Source of the DNA: Verrucomicrobia bacterium Ga0077533
GTDB taxonomy: Bacteria; Verrucomicrobiota; Verrucomicrobiia; Opitutales; Opitutaceae
Length of the DNA: 60,389 nucleotides
Direction of reading: 5' to 3'
Assembly (NCBI GenBank): GCA_001464505.1
Contig: LNEH01000176.1
Coordinates: forward strand, 1 to 60,389
Made by a program: the position numbers and the translations under genes. Numbering within the stretch: position 1 is the stretch's first letter; every line of letters begins with the position of its first letter. Positions 1 to 9,109 of this stretch are shown piece after piece. The notes below the pieces were generated by a model. The model searched no databases, was not told the origin of the DNA, and saw only the letters and a list, made by a program, of their open reading frames with translations.

Positions 1-1
1 C

Positions 2-727
2 AAGCAGAAGGATCCCGTCACGAAGAAAAAGGCCTTCGTCGACATCGTCCTCGACACCGCCGGCCAGAAGGGCACGGGCAAGTGGACCTCGACCAACGCC
101 CTCGACATGGGTGTGCCCGCCCCGACGATCGCCGAGGCGGTGTTCGCCCGCTGCATCTCCGCCATCAAGGACGAGCGCGTGGCCGCGTCCAAGATCCTCA
201 GGGGGCCGGGCAAGAAATACCGCGGATCGAAGAAAGCGCTCATCCAGGCCATCCACGACGCGCTCTACTGCTCGAAGATCTGCTCCTACGCGCAGGGTTT
301 CCAGCTCATGCGCGCCGCCCAGCAGGAATACGGCTGGAAGCTCAACTTCGGCGAGATCGCGCAGATCTTCCGCGGCGGCTGCATCATCCGCGCCGCGTTC
401 CTGCAAAAAATCACCGAGGCCTACGCCCGCCAGCCCGATCTCGCGAACCTGCTGCTCGACCCGTATTTCAACCGGACGGTGAAGAAGGCCCAGAGCAACT
501 GGCGCAAGGTGGTGTCGCTTGCCGCCGAGTGCGGCGTGCCGGCCCCGACGTTCTTCTCCGCGCTCAGCTACTACGACAGCTACCGCTCGGCCCGTCTGCC
601 CGCCAACCTGCTCCAGGCGCAGCGCGATTACTTCGGCGCCCACACTTACGAGCGGGTGGACCAGCCCCGCGGCAAATTTTTCCACGTTGATTGGCCTGAA
701 CCGACGCGGCCCCAGCTCAGCGTGTAA
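2..727 (+). CDS. gnd: 6-phosphogluconate dehydrogenase, decarboxylating (3' part)
   Basis: C-terminal half of the cytosolic oxidative pentose-phosphate enzyme that converts 6-phosphogluconate to ribulose 5-phosphate, CO2 and NAD(P)H. The frame is open from base 2, so the Rossmann N-terminal domain lies outside the window and about 241 of the usual 470-490 residues are present. The all-helical C-terminal domain is recognisable from the KGTGKWTS segment near the left edge, which belongs to the conserved substrate-binding region of the family, and from the tail [17 protein letters not shown], which is close to the standard 6PGDH terminus. No frameshift is visible. The next gene starts 65 bp downstream on the same strand but is functionally unrelated, and I see no clear hairpin between them. 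Identification is very secure; only cofactor preference cannot be judged. Confidence 0.96.
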   Translation, partial: KQKDPVTKKKAFVDIVLDTAGQKGTGKWTSTNALDMGVPAPTIAEAVFARCISAIKDERVAASKILRGPGKKYRGSKKALIQAIHDALYCSKICSYAQGFQLMRAAQQEYGWKLNFGEIAQIFRGGCIIRAAFLQKITEAYARQPDLANLLLDPYFNRTVKKAQSNWRKVVSLAAECGVPAPTFFSALSYYDSYRSARLPANLLQAQRDYFGAHTYERVDQPRGKFFHVDWPEPTRPQLSV

Positions 728-792
728 ACCGCCAGCCCGACGGGGTCCGGGTTTAATTTGAATATTCCCGGTTCCCGCGGCGTCTCACAGCC

Positions 793-1593
793 ATGAACCT
801 CAGCCGGCAATTTCCGCTCTTCTGCCTGTTGGCGGCGGTCGCCGCCGGACAATACCAGGCGCACGACCGGCGGGACGAGCGAGGCCCGGAACGCGGCCCC
901 GGGCGGGACCAATCACGGGGATACGATCACAGTCGCGGCCCCCGGGTGATTTTCTACCAGGACACGGATTTTCGCGGCGACGCCCTGGCGGTTTACCCGG
1001 GCGAGGCCCTGGAAAATCTCTCAGGCCTGAGTTTCCCGAACGGGGGCAAACTCAACGACCGCATCTCCTCCATCCGGGTCGAGGGCGGAGCCGAAGTCTA
1101 CGTCTATACCGATGCCCGGTTTCGCGGTGAGGTGATGCGCTTGACGGAGAACGTCCGCAACCTCACGGGCCGGCTGCTTCCCGGCGGCGTATCCGCCAGT
1201 TGGAACGATCGCATTTCCTCGCTGCGGGTGGAAATGCGCCGGCGCGATGAATCATGGGAGGAACCCAATGTGGTGATCAAGCGGGCCTACCTCGATCTCC
1301 TTGGGCGCGAACCGGACCCCAGCGGTATGCGGAATTATCGCGGACTGATGATCGACCAGGGCTGGACCGAGCGCATGGTGCGCGACCACATCCGGCGCAG
1401 CGACGAATTCCGCCACGAAGGCGCGGACCGCATCATCCGCCGGGCTTACCTCGACGTGCTCGGCCGCGAACCCGACCCGAGCGGCTTGAAACACCACCGG
1501 CACAACCTGCTGGAGAAGGACTGGACCGAGGGCGACGTGCGCGACGCCCTGCGGCAGAGCGACGAGTATCAGAAGAAAAACAGCGGCCGCTGA
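793..1593 (+). CDS. secreted beta/gamma-crystallin-like protein with two DUF4214-like repeats
   Basis: A 266-residue protein with an N-terminal hydrophobic signal sequence (about residues 1-20) and a charged Arg/Gly/Asp-rich linker (21-50). Residues 51-147 form a beta/gamma-crystallin-type region: two Greek-key-like halves each contain an Asp-x-x-Phe-Arg-Gly turn and end in the Ca2+-binding consensus (N/D)(N/D)xx(S/T)S, seen as NDRISS at 88-93 and 138-143. Residues 158-207 and 211-260 are two near-identical helical repeats around AYLDLLGREPDPSG and AYLDVLGREPDPSG, resembling DUF4214 modules of secreted and S-layer-like proteins. A Ca2+-binding, exported structural or adhesive role is inferred. 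No operon partner is evident: gnd lies upstream and xylH is convergent, its stop only 13 bp away. The exact function is unknown. Confidence 0.8.
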   Translation: MNLSRQFPLFCLLAAVAAGQYQAHDRRDERGPERGPGRDQSRGYDHSRGPRVIFYQDTDFRGDALAVYPGEALENLSGLSFPNGGKLNDRISSIRVEGGAEVYVYTDARFRGEVMRLTENVRNLTGRLLPGGVSASWNDRISSLRVEMRRRDESWEEPNVVIKRAYLDLLGREPDPSGMRNYRGLMIDQGWTERMVRDHIRRSDEFRHEGADRIIRRAYLDVLGREPDPSGLKHHRHNLLEKDWTEGDVRDALRQSDEYQKKNSGR

Positions 1594-1606
1594 GAAGCAG
1601 TGCGCG

Positions 1607-2734
1607 TCACGCCCGGCCGAGTTTCACGTCGAGCCAGACGGCGAGCGCGAGCACGGCGCCGCGGGCAATGAATTTCATCTCGGGGCTGACGGCGAGCAGC
1701 GTCATGCCGTTGAGCAGCACGGTCATGATCAGCGCACCGAGCAGCACGCCCCACACGGTGCCCCGCCCGCCCTTGAGCGCCGTGCCCCCGATCACGCACG
1801 CGGCGATGGCGTCGAGCTCCATGAGTTCGCCGACCGTCGTGGTGGAGGCGCCGGAGTAGGCCGTGGTCATGAAACCAGTCACGGCGACCATCGCGCCCAT
1901 GAAGGCGAAGGCGCCGATCAGCACGCGATCCACGCGGATGCCGGAGAGACGCGCGGCCTCCTCGTTGCCGCCGATCGCGTAAAGGTAGCGGCCGAACGGC
2001 GTGTGGCGTGTGAGAAAATAAACGAGTGCCGTCACCGCGCCGAGAATCACGAGTGCGAGCGGCACCCCGCGGAACCGGTTGCACACCAGGACGAGCGCCA
2101 CCAAAAGCACGGTGACCGTGACCGGGCCGGCAAGGTAGGACCGCAGGGCTTCGGCTGGCAGGCCGACACTCTGCCGCACGGCGCGCGCGCGCCAGCAGAG
2201 CGCCCACACCAGCAGGCTGGCTCCGCCAGCGAGTGCCAGGCCGGCGCCTTGCGGCAGGTAGTAGGTGGTGAGCAGCGAGTAGGCGTTATCCTCGTCGCCG
2301 CGCGACACGGGCACGGTGGAGCTCTGGATCACAAGCCAGAAGAGTCCCTTGAAAATCAGCAGGCCGCCCAGCGTGATGATGAACGACGGGATGTGCTGCT
2401 TGACGATCAGCGCACCCATCAGGGTCCAAAGGAGCACCGCGACCGCCAGACCGGCACTCAACGCCGCGCCCGCGCCCCAAGCATGCCCCGTGACCAGCAC
2501 GGCCGCGATGCCGCCGATCAATCCCACGCCGCTGCCGACCGAGAGGTCGATGTTGCCGGTAAGGATGATGAGGAACATGCCCAGCGCGAGCGTGCCGACC
2601 ATGGCGAACTCGATGAGCAGCTGCGTGAGGTTGCGGGCGCCGAGAAACGCCGGCTCACGCACGGCGAAGAACACGGCCACCGCAATGAGCGCGGCGGGCA
2701 AGGCGAGGGATTTGAGGGCGGCGGGGGTTTTCAC
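1607..2734 (-). CDS. xylH: sugar ABC transporter permease, XylH-like
   Basis: Integral inner-membrane permease of a carbohydrate-uptake-2 (CUT2) ABC importer. The 375 residues contain roughly ten hydrophobic segments. The family signature region is present, with GNIDLSVGSGVGLIGG near residues 60-75 and the conserved YAIGGNEEAARLSGI motif in the C-terminal half, which interacts with the ATPase in ribose/xylose permeases. It overlaps the stop of xylG by four bases (2731-2734), implying translational coupling. The length and a long periplasmic insertion around residues 140-180 fit XylH better than the shorter RbsC. Substrate assignment comes mainly from the adjacent XylF-type binding protein. 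Family certain, D-xylose likely. Confidence 0.9.
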   Translation of the reverse strand: MKTPAALKSLALPAALIAVAVFFAVREPAFLGARNLTQLLIEFAMVGTLALGMFLIILTGNIDLSVGSGVGLIGGIAAVLVTGHAWGAGAALSAGLAVAVLLWTLMGALIVKQHIPSFIITLGGLLIFKGLFWLVIQSSTVPVSRGDEDNAYSLLTTYYLPQGAGLALAGGASLLVWALCWRARAVRQSVGLPAEALRSYLAGPVTVTVLLVALVLVCNRFRGVPLALVILGAVTALVYFLTRHTPFGRYLYAIGGNEEAARLSGIRVDRVLIGAFAFMGAMVAVTGFMTTAYSGASTTTVGELMELDAIAACVIGGTALKGGRGTVWGVLLGALIMTVLLNGMTLLAVSPEMKFIARGAVLALAVWLDVKLGRA

Positions 2735-4257
2735 GAGAAGGCGTTGGCGGACATGGCGGCGGCGAGGAGTTTTTCCTGGGAGAAATCGGCGCGGGAAAAC
2801 ACGCCGCCGATCCGGCCGGCGGACAGCATGATGATGCGGTCGCTCATGCCCATCAACTCGGGCAGCTCGCTCGAAACGAGCAGCACGGCCCGGCCCTCGG
2901 CCGTGAGGGTGTTGATCAGCTCATAGACCTCGACCTTGGCGCCGACATCGATGCCGCGCGTGGGTTCGTCGAGCAGCACGACGCGCGGATTGGTCATCAT
3001 GGCCTTGCCGAGCACGACCTTCTGCTGGCCGCCGCCCGAGAGGGTGCCCGCGACGACGCGCTGATGTCCGGCCTTGATGCGCATGGCGTCAAAGTAGTGC
3101 TGGTTGCGCTTTTCCTCGCGGGCCTGGGCGATGACGCCGGCCTTGGTGAACTGGCGCAGGCTGGAGAGCGAGAGATTGAAACCAATGCTCTCCTCCAGCA
3201 CGAGGCCGTAGCGGCGGCGGTCCTCACTGGCCAGCACGAGGCCTTGCGCAATCGCATCGACGGGTGAGACCGGAACACACGGATTGTTCCCCAGCGTGAC
3301 GGTGCCGCCGAGGCGATGGCCCCAGGCGCCGAACAGATGCATGAGCAGTTCCGTGCGGCCTGCGCCCATCAGACCGCCGATGCCGAGCACCTCGCCGGCG
3401 CGCAATTCGAAGGAGATGTCGCGCAGAAAGGCCGGTCCGCCGGCCGTGCGCGCGACGGACAGGTTTTCCACCTGCAATTGCACCGGGCCGGCGGCGTGCG
3501 GGGCGGCGCGGGGAAACAGATCGCCGAGTTCGCGGCCGACCATGTCGCGAATTACGGTGGCCACAGTGTGCTCCTTGGCCGGGCGGGTGCTGACGCTTTT
3601 CCCGTCACGCAGCACCGTGATGCGGTCGGCGATGGCGAAGACCTCGTCGAGCTTGTGGGAGATGTAGATGCAGGCCGTGCCGCGCGCGCGCAACCGCCGG
3701 AGGTGATCGAGCAGCACAGCGACCTCGTGTTCCGGCAGGGCGGCGGTCGGTTCGTCGAGCACGAGGACGCGCGATTGCTTGTCGAGGGCGCGCAGGATTT
3801 CGAGCAGCTGCTTCTGGCCGACGCCAAGCGTGCCGACCGGCGCGCCGGGATCAAGGTGCAGGCCGAATTCGGCCAAGAGGGCGGCGGCCCGCTGGTGCAT
3901 CGCGGGCCAATCAATCAGACCGGAACGCAAAGGCTCGCGACCGAGAAACAGATTCTCGGCGATGGACAACTCATCGACGAGGGCGAACTCCTGCGTGATG
4001 ACGGCGATGCCCGCCGCGCCGGCCTCGCGGATGCTGGCGAAGCGGGCAGACTGTCCATCCAAGAGGATCTCTCCCTCGTAGCTGCCGTGCGGATGGATGC
4101 CGGAGAGGAGCTTGATGAGGGTGGACTTGCCGGCGCCGTTTTCGCCGCACAGCGCGTGAATCTCGCCCGCCCGCAGATCGAAGGTGACTTCACTGAGCGC
4201 CAAGACGCCCGGGAAGCGCTTGGTCAACCGGCGAACTTCCAGCAGCGGGGCGGTCAT
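2731..4257 (-). CDS. xylG: sugar ABC transporter ATPase with two nucleotide-binding domains, XylG-like
   Basis: Cytoplasmic ATPase of the CUT2 importer, 508 residues, made of two tandem nucleotide-binding domains as in XylG/RbsA/MglA. The first domain has a canonical Walker A (GENGAGKST), a Q-loop and a Walker B ending in LDEPTAAL. The second has the degenerate Walker A typical of this class (GLMGAGRTELL), the LSGGGQQK signature and LDEPTRGIDVG. One intact and one degenerate site is normal for the family. The gene lies 12 bp downstream of xylF and overlaps xylH by four bases, so xylF-xylG-xylH form one transcription unit in the classical order. No frameshift is visible. Substrate is inferred from the partner binding protein. 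Confidence 0.93.
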   Translation of the reverse strand: MTAPLLEVRRLTKRFPGVLALSEVTFDLRAGEIHALCGENGAGKSTLIKLLSGIHPHGSYEGEILLDGQSARFASIREAGAAGIAVITQEFALVDELSIAENLFLGREPLRSGLIDWPAMHQRAAALLAEFGLHLDPGAPVGTLGVGQKQLLEILRALDKQSRVLVLDEPTAALPEHEVAVLLDHLRRLRARGTACIYISHKLDEVFAIADRITVLRDGKSVSTRPAKEHTVATVIRDMVGRELGDLFPRAAPHAAGPVQLQVENLSVARTAGGPAFLRDISFELRAGEVLGIGGLMGAGRTELLMHLFGAWGHRLGGTVTLGNNPCVPVSPVDAIAQGLVLASEDRRRYGLVLEESIGFNLSLSSLRQFTKAGVIAQAREEKRNQHYFDAMRIKAGHQRVVAGTLSGGGQQKVVLGKAMMTNPRVVLLDEPTRGIDVGAKVEVYELINTLTAEGRAVLLVSSELPELMGMSDRIIMLSAGRIGGVFSRADFSQEKLLAAAMSANAFS

Positions 4258-4269
4258 GCAGACGGGCGG

Positions 4270-5277
4270 CTATTTGAGTTTGTCAGCGGAATGAAAGCCG
4301 GCGGCAACGACCGTGTCCATCATGTTGGTTTTGTCGACGGCCACAATCTCCTCGAACAGGCAGGGCACATCCTTGAAACCGTTGTTGAGACTCAAGGTGG
4401 CGGCGGGTTTCTCGCCGCGGGCCACGGCCACCGCGGTGCGCGCGGCCAACATGGCGAGTCGGGCGACGGGCTTGAAAACGGTCATGCCCTGCGTGCCGCG
4501 CATGATGCGCTGGCAGGCGGCGAGGTCGGCGTCCTGGCCGGTGACAAGGATCTTGCCCGCCAGGCCCTCTTCAATCAGCGCCTGGATGGCGCCGCCGGCG
4601 GTGCCGTCGTTGGCCGCCAGCACGGCGTCGAAGCCGTGGCCGGACTTGGTGAGGGCGGCGTTCATGATCTTTTTCGCATTTTCCGGTTTCCAATCGAGGG
4701 TCCAGTCCTCGGCGACGACGGTAACGCGGCCGGACCTGATGAGCGGGCCGAGGATGTTGTCCTGGCCCTGCTTGAAGAGCTTGGCGTTGTTGTCGGTGGG
4801 TGCGCCGTAGATGCGGACGAGGCGAAGGGGTTTGTCGGCCGGCCAGCGGTCGAGCACCCATTTCGCCTGCAGCTCGCCGACCTTTACGTTGTCGAAGGAG
4901 AGGTAGAGGGCGATGTCGCTGTTGAGGATCAATCGGTCGTAGGAAATGACTGGAATACCCGCCTCCTTGGCGGACTTCATCGCGCGCGTGAGGGCGGCGC
5001 CGTTGTGCGGGGCGACCACCAGCACATCAACCCCGCGGCTGATCAGGGATTCGATGTCGCGGTTCTGGCGGGTGTCGTCGGAGTTGGCGGCCTGCACGAT
5101 GACCTTGGCGCCGAGCTTCTCGGCTTCGGCGACGAAGAGGTCGCGGTCGCGCTGCCAGCGCTCCTCCTTGAGGGTGTCGAGCGACAAGCCGATGACCGGC
5201 TGGTCCCTGGAGGCGAAGGCCGGGACCGCAAGGAGGGCGGCAATGAACAGGGCGGATAAACGGCGGGCGGGTTGCAT
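4270..5277 (-). CDS. xylF: periplasmic D-xylose-binding protein of ABC importer, XylF-like
   Basis: Type I periplasmic sugar-binding protein, 335 residues. A signal peptide occupies about residues 1-22 (basic start, hydrophobic core, cleavage near AFAS). The mature part follows the XylF pattern: an IGLSLDTLKEERW opening, a RDIESLISRGVDVLVVAPH segment, a SYDRLI motif, AANDGTAGGAIQAL and VTGQDADLAA, the last two lining the sugar pocket in D-xylose-binding proteins. It is the first gene of the xylFGH unit. The 183 bp upstream show no recognisable regulator gene. A broader pentose or other aldose specificity cannot be excluded. Confidence 0.9.
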   Translation of the reverse strand: MQPARRLSALFIAALLAVPAFASRDQPVIGLSLDTLKEERWQRDRDLFVAEAEKLGAKVIVQAANSDDTRQNRDIESLISRGVDVLVVAPHNGAALTRAMKSAKEAGIPVISYDRLILNSDIALYLSFDNVKVGELQAKWVLDRWPADKPLRLVRIYGAPTDNNAKLFKQGQDNILGPLIRSGRVTVVAEDWTLDWKPENAKKIMNAALTKSGHGFDAVLAANDGTAGGAIQALIEEGLAGKILVTGQDADLAACQRIMRGTQGMTVFKPVARLAMLAARTAVAVARGEKPAATLSLNNGFKDVPCLFEEIVAVDKTNMMDTVVAAGFHSADKLK

Positions 5278-5460
5278 GAGGTTCAGAGATAGAGGAGGAA
5301 GATGGGCGGAGAGTCGAATGGATCGCGACCAAAATTCAGATCGGCGGCAGTTTCACGGTCAAGGGCCCGAGCTTCACGCCGGCGCCCAGCTCGACCGTGT
5401 AGCAACCCGGCGAAGCGCGGACTCCGGCAACGCGGGAATACGAGCATGGTAGAAAACGAC
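5278..5460 (-). other. intergenic stretch upstream of xylF, possible coding remnant
   Basis: 183 bp between the amylase-esterase stop and the xylF start, expected to hold the xylF promoter and leader. On the minus strand one frame reads without stops through the tail CYTVELGAGVKLGPLTV and ends at 5336, which looks more like a beta-strand-rich protein end than random sequence. It is in a different frame from the esterase and has no start of its own. It may be the stump of a deleted gene or chance; I cannot assign it. No convincing terminator is seen. Confidence 0.25.
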
Positions 5461-8400
5461 CTAGGGGGGACCGAGCAGATACGCCAGCGGCTGGTCCACG
5501 CGCTGGCGCCAGGATACTTCGTTGTGCTCCGCCCCCTCGAATTTGCGCGTGATCCAATCGCGGCCTGGGGTGTAGCCGGCGGCCTTCATCACCGCGTCCA
5601 TCCGCCGCTGGTAGGGTTCGTAGTGGGCGTCGAGCGTCGCCGTGCCGAAATCGAACCAAAACCTGTTCGCGCCGGGCTTGGGCAGGTGGCGGGCGAGATA
5701 GTCGATCCCCGCGCCGTCGCCCGCGGGCCAGTGCGTCGAGACGCAACCGGCCCCGCCAAAGACCTGCGGATACTCGGCCAAGGCGTAAGCGGAGATCAGT
5801 CCGCCCATGCTTGAGCCCATGACCAGGGTGTGGGCCCGTTCCGGGCGCGTGCGATAGGTGCGGTCGAGGAAGGGCTTCAGTTCCTCGACCAAGAACTTCA
5901 GATAAGCGTCGGACCGGATGTCGGTGGTGGACACGGTGGGACCGCCCTTGAGCAGGGAGATGGATTCACCGGCCACGGCCTTTTGCGGCATGTATTCTGG
6001 CAAGCGACCCATACCGGTGTTCCAAATGCCGACGATGATGGCCGGGCGCGCCGCGCCCGTAGTGAGCAATTGCTGCATCGCACGATCCACCTCCCAGGTG
6101 TTGCCGCCGTAGCCGGTGCCGTTGGTGAACACATTCTGGCCGTCGTGCATGTAGAGCACCGGGTAGCGGGTGGAGGGTTTTTCGTCGTAGCCCGGCGGCA
6201 GCCAGACCTCGACCCGGCGGGGCGGGACGAGGTTTGAGGGGAAATCCGGGTGCGACTCAATCCGGCCGAAGGCAGGCAAGAGCGCAACATCCGCCGACTG
6301 GCTCAGGGTGGTGCCGGCGCGGTTGCGGACGAGCACGCGGTAGGAACCGGCGGTGAAGGGCGAAGCCTTGAAGGTCAAGGTGGCGTTGGCGGCGCCGGCG
6401 ATTTCCTCGTCGTTGCGCAGCCACTGGTATTCGAGCGGGCCGGTGCCTTCGGCCGCGACTTGCAGGGTGACGCTCTCGTCCACGCGCGCCGTGACCGCGG
6501 CCGGCGCCGCAGTGATCAGGGGCACCCTGGCACCGACGATGCCGGTCGGGACCTCCTTGGAGGCGATGGTGAGATCGGCGAGCGACGCGCTGCTGCGATT
6601 ACCCCGAAGATCGTTGAGCGTTGCGGTCAGGGTTAATTTCTCGCCCGACCCCAGATCGTTGGGCGGACGCCAGAAGATGCGGTAGGGCGGCGCGTCATCG
6701 GTGCCGAGATACTCGGATTGGCCGGGACGCGAGGCGCGGTTGAGGGTGAACGTGACTTCGCCGAAGCCGTCCCCGCCGTTGATTTCGGCGCGCAACTCGA
6801 CGCGCGACGGGAACACGAGGCCGTCGATCTCGCGCTTGGTGAACTTGAGGGCGGCACCGGCAGCCGGGTTAACGAGCGCGAGGCGGGCCTCCCCCGCCGG
6901 CCCGAGGGGATTTTCCGCGCGCCAGACGGCAAATTGCAGCGGCGCGAGCGTGACAGTGGCGCGGCCTTCGGCGTCGATGCTGGAGAGTCCGGGCGCCGGT
7001 TCGCCGGTGGAGGCAAAAATCTGGCGCAGCGCGGCGCCTGGTTTCTGGCTGGTGGGCACGGCGGCGGTGAGGAACTGCGTGCGGGAGTTGTTGAAGACGG
7101 CGAGGTATTCCACGCGTTCGCGGCGTTCGATCCGCGAAAAGGCGAAGACATCCTGATTGGCGGTCACACGCGGCAGCATGGAACCGGTGCGCAGCGCGGG
7201 ATGCGCGGCGCGCAAGGCGGTGAGGCGCGCGATGAAGCGGTAAAAAGGGTGCGTCTCGTCGAATTTGTCGTCGGCGCCCGTGCGGGTGGTGCCAAGGAGC
7301 GGCGCCGTTTTGAAATCGGGCGCCTGCGCGGCAAACATGCTTTCGCGGGCCTGCATGTCGTGGCCGCCGCGGCCGATCATGCCCTGCTCGTCGCCGTAGT
7401 AGAGGACCGGCTGGCCGCGGGAGAGCAGAAGCAGGCCGTGGCCGAGCCGGGTCAGGTTCGCGAGCAGCTCGGGCGCGGCCCCGGGATTGTCCTGTTGGAG
7501 GAAATAACCGAAGCGCCCGGCGTCGTGGTTGCCCAAGAAAACTGTGGCCGAGTGGACGTTGCTGTCGTGGTCGGTGTAGTAATCGTCGCGCAGGAAAAAG
7601 TCGGCGAGCGCGGCGCCGGAGCCGGCCTGGGAAACAAAACGGCGGGCGGCGGCGAAGAAACCAAAGTCCAGGGTGGTGTCGAGGGTGAGGCCGCCGGTGG
7701 AAAATTCGCTCAGCACGGCGGGGTCGCCGGCGTCGTTATAGACTTCGCCGAACTGGAGAAAATCCGGGCGGCCCAGCTCCCGGGCGCGGGCGCGGATGGC
7801 GGGGATGAAGGCCTGCCAGAACTCGTTGTTCACGTGCCGGGTGGTGTCGATACGGTAGCCGTCCACCCCCGTCTCCAGCCACGTGCTGAAAATATCGACC
7901 AAGCCCTGCACGACGCGCGGGTGTTCGGTGAACAGATCGTCGAGCCCGACGAAGTCGCCGTGGACGGAGTTCTCCCCGGCAAAGGTGGTGTTGCCGCGGT
8001 TGTGGTAGAGCGTGACATCGTTCAGCCAGGCCGGGTTCTTGATGTTTTTCTCGGCCGCGGGCACGAAGGGCCGGTAGGCGAAACTCCTGGCGGCGGACAA
8101 CGCCGGGAAGGCGGCGGAATCGTTGAGGCCGTTGAAGGCGACGGCGCGCTCGTCGAAAGATGTGCCGGTGGCGTCGCGGTAGGGCGCGGCTGATTTGGGC
8201 ACATAAGCGTGGTCCCCTCCCGCGTATTGGATGACATCGGCCGTGTGGTTGGTGATGATGTCCATGTAAACCTTCATGCCCCGGGCATGGGCCTGGCGGA
8301 CGAGCTCGCGGAACTCGTCGTTCGAGCCGAGGTGCGGATCCATCTGGAGGAAGTCGGTGATCCAGTAGCCGTGATAGCCGGCGGTGCCGCTTTGCACGGG

Positions 8401-8733
8401 CTTGTTCTTGAAGGGGGGTGTGAGCCAGACGGCGGTGACACCCAGCTTTTGCAGGTAATCGAGCTTCGAGGTGAGACCGGCGAAGTCGCCGCCATGGTAG
8501 TGGCTGATTTTGGCCGGGTTGAAGCCGTGGTCGTCCGGACCTCCGGGGTAGCCGCCGGTGTCATTGGCGGTGGAGCCGTTGGCGAAACGGTCGGTCAGCA
8601 CGAAATAAAAGGTCTGGCCGGCGCCGGGATGGGTGAAGCGCGGCACGACGACGGGGACGGGTTCCGCCTGAGCGGCGAGGAGGGAGAGAAAACCGGCCAG
8701 CAGGCACGAGAAAGGACGGAGCTTCGGAATCAT
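5461..8733 (-). CDS. secreted GH13 alpha-amylase fused to Ig-like domains and a C-terminal esterase
   Basis: A multidomain exported protein of 1090 residues. Residues 1-22 are a signal peptide. About 30-520 form a GH13 (alpha/beta)8 barrel with the complete catalytic triad: nucleophile D296 in GYRIDTTRH, acid/base E330 in FGEVYND and D404 in FLGNHDAGRF. A beta-rich GH13 C-terminal domain follows, then two Ig-like modules (about 610-720 and 735-815). The last ~265 residues are an alpha/beta-hydrolase of the putative esterase (EstD/Fes-like) type, with nucleophile S975 in MGSSMGG and a His in GAEHNEV. The start was chosen at the ATG in front of the signal peptide; the frame is open for 268 more codons upstream but that part has no protein character. 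The gene diverges from the TonB receptor and belongs to the starch locus. The esterase may remove acyl groups from decorated polysaccharide or act on a separate ester. Confidence 0.88.
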   Translation of the reverse strand: MIPKLRPFSCLLAGFLSLLAAQAEPVPVVVPRFTHPGAGQTFYFVLTDRFANGSTANDTGGYPGGPDDHGFNPAKISHYHGGDFAGLTSKLDYLQKLGVTAVWLTPPFKNKPVQSGTAGYHGYWITDFLQMDPHLGSNDEFRELVRQAHARGMKVYMDIITNHTADVIQYAGGDHAYVPKSAAPYRDATGTSFDERAVAFNGLNDSAAFPALSAARSFAYRPFVPAAEKNIKNPAWLNDVTLYHNRGNTTFAGENSVHGDFVGLDDLFTEHPRVVQGLVDIFSTWLETGVDGYRIDTTRHVNNEFWQAFIPAIRARARELGRPDFLQFGEVYNDAGDPAVLSEFSTGGLTLDTTLDFGFFAAARRFVSQAGSGAALADFFLRDDYYTDHDSNVHSATVFLGNHDAGRFGYFLQQDNPGAAPELLANLTRLGHGLLLLSRGQPVLYYGDEQGMIGRGGHDMQARESMFAAQAPDFKTAPLLGTTRTGADDKFDETHPFYRFIARLTALRAAHPALRTGSMLPRVTANQDVFAFSRIERRERVEYLAVFNNSRTQFLTAAVPTSQKPGAALRQIFASTGEPAPGLSSIDAEGRATVTLAPLQFAVWRAENPLGPAGEARLALVNPAAGAALKFTKREIDGLVFPSRVELRAEINGGDGFGEVTFTLNRASRPGQSEYLGTDDAPPYRIFWRPPNDLGSGEKLTLTATLNDLRGNRSSASLADLTIASKEVPTGIVGARVPLITAAPAAVTARVDESVTLQVAAEGTGPLEYQWLRNDEEIAGAANATLTFKASPFTAGSYRVLVRNRAGTTLSQSADVALLPAFGRIESHPDFPSNLVPPRRVEVWLPPGYDEKPSTRYPVLYMHDGQNVFTNGTGYGGNTWEVDRAMQQLLTTGAARPAIIVGIWNTGMGRLPEYMPQKAVAGESISLLKGGPTVSTTDIRSDAYLKFLVEELKPFLDRTYRTRPERAHTLVMGSSMGGLISAYALAEYPQVFGGAGCVSTHWPAGDGAGIDYLARHLPKPGANRFWFDFGTATLDAHYEPYQRRMDAVMKAAGYTPGRDWITRKFEGAEHNEVSWRQRVDQPLAYLLGPP

Positions 8734-9109
8734 GGGGTGCCCCACGCTACGGCCGGGGGCGCGCTGGTCAAACCGCGCCCCGGGGAGAAGTCTTGCAAGG
8801 CCGGGAAAAAACCTAGGTTTCGGCCAGGCAAAAGGTGGAGCGCGCTGCCCCCAACGCGCCGAAAGACATTCGCAGCGGGCGAAGCGCCTTGAGGGCAAGG
8901 CGCTCCACCGCCCCAAGGCATCGTTCCGGCCAGAACCTAAGACTTGTCCGAGCCATCGCGGTTTTTTGAGACCTTTGCCATTCGCCCTGTCCTGGGTGCG
9001 GCTGGATTGTGGTGGCACTGACGGGGCAGTCCCAACCGCCCCTCGGTGACCCATCCACCCCCATCGACCTCGGGCCGGCACACCTCCGGCCAATAGTTGC
9101 TTTACCACC
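8734..9109. promoter_or_regulatory. divergent control region between amylase-esterase and TonB receptor
   Basis: 376 bp without a gene, separating two divergent starch-locus genes, so it must hold both promoters. I see no convincing -35/-10 pair or known operator. The middle part (about 8808-8945) is an imperfect inverted structure whose outer arms read CCTAGGTTTCGGCC and, inverted, CTTAGGTTCTGGCC. The dispersed repeat at 8834-8909 sits inside it. Confidence 0.5.
8834..8909. repeat. dispersed palindrome, GGTGGAGCGC family
   Basis: Perfect 10-bp terminal arms GGTGGAGCGC and GCGCTCCACC enclose two smaller hairpins (a GCGCG/CGCGC pair around CCCCAA, and GCGCCTT/AAGGCGC). Related copies occur at 28128-28204, 39859-39921, 40253-40317 and, as a half copy, 42647-42674. 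Those at 28128 and 39859 lie inside genes. Confidence 0.75.

Noticed and set aside
3316-5259. Long plus-strand open frame opposite xylG and xylF
   Set aside because: Shadow of two clear minus-strand genes; composition-biased, no domain.
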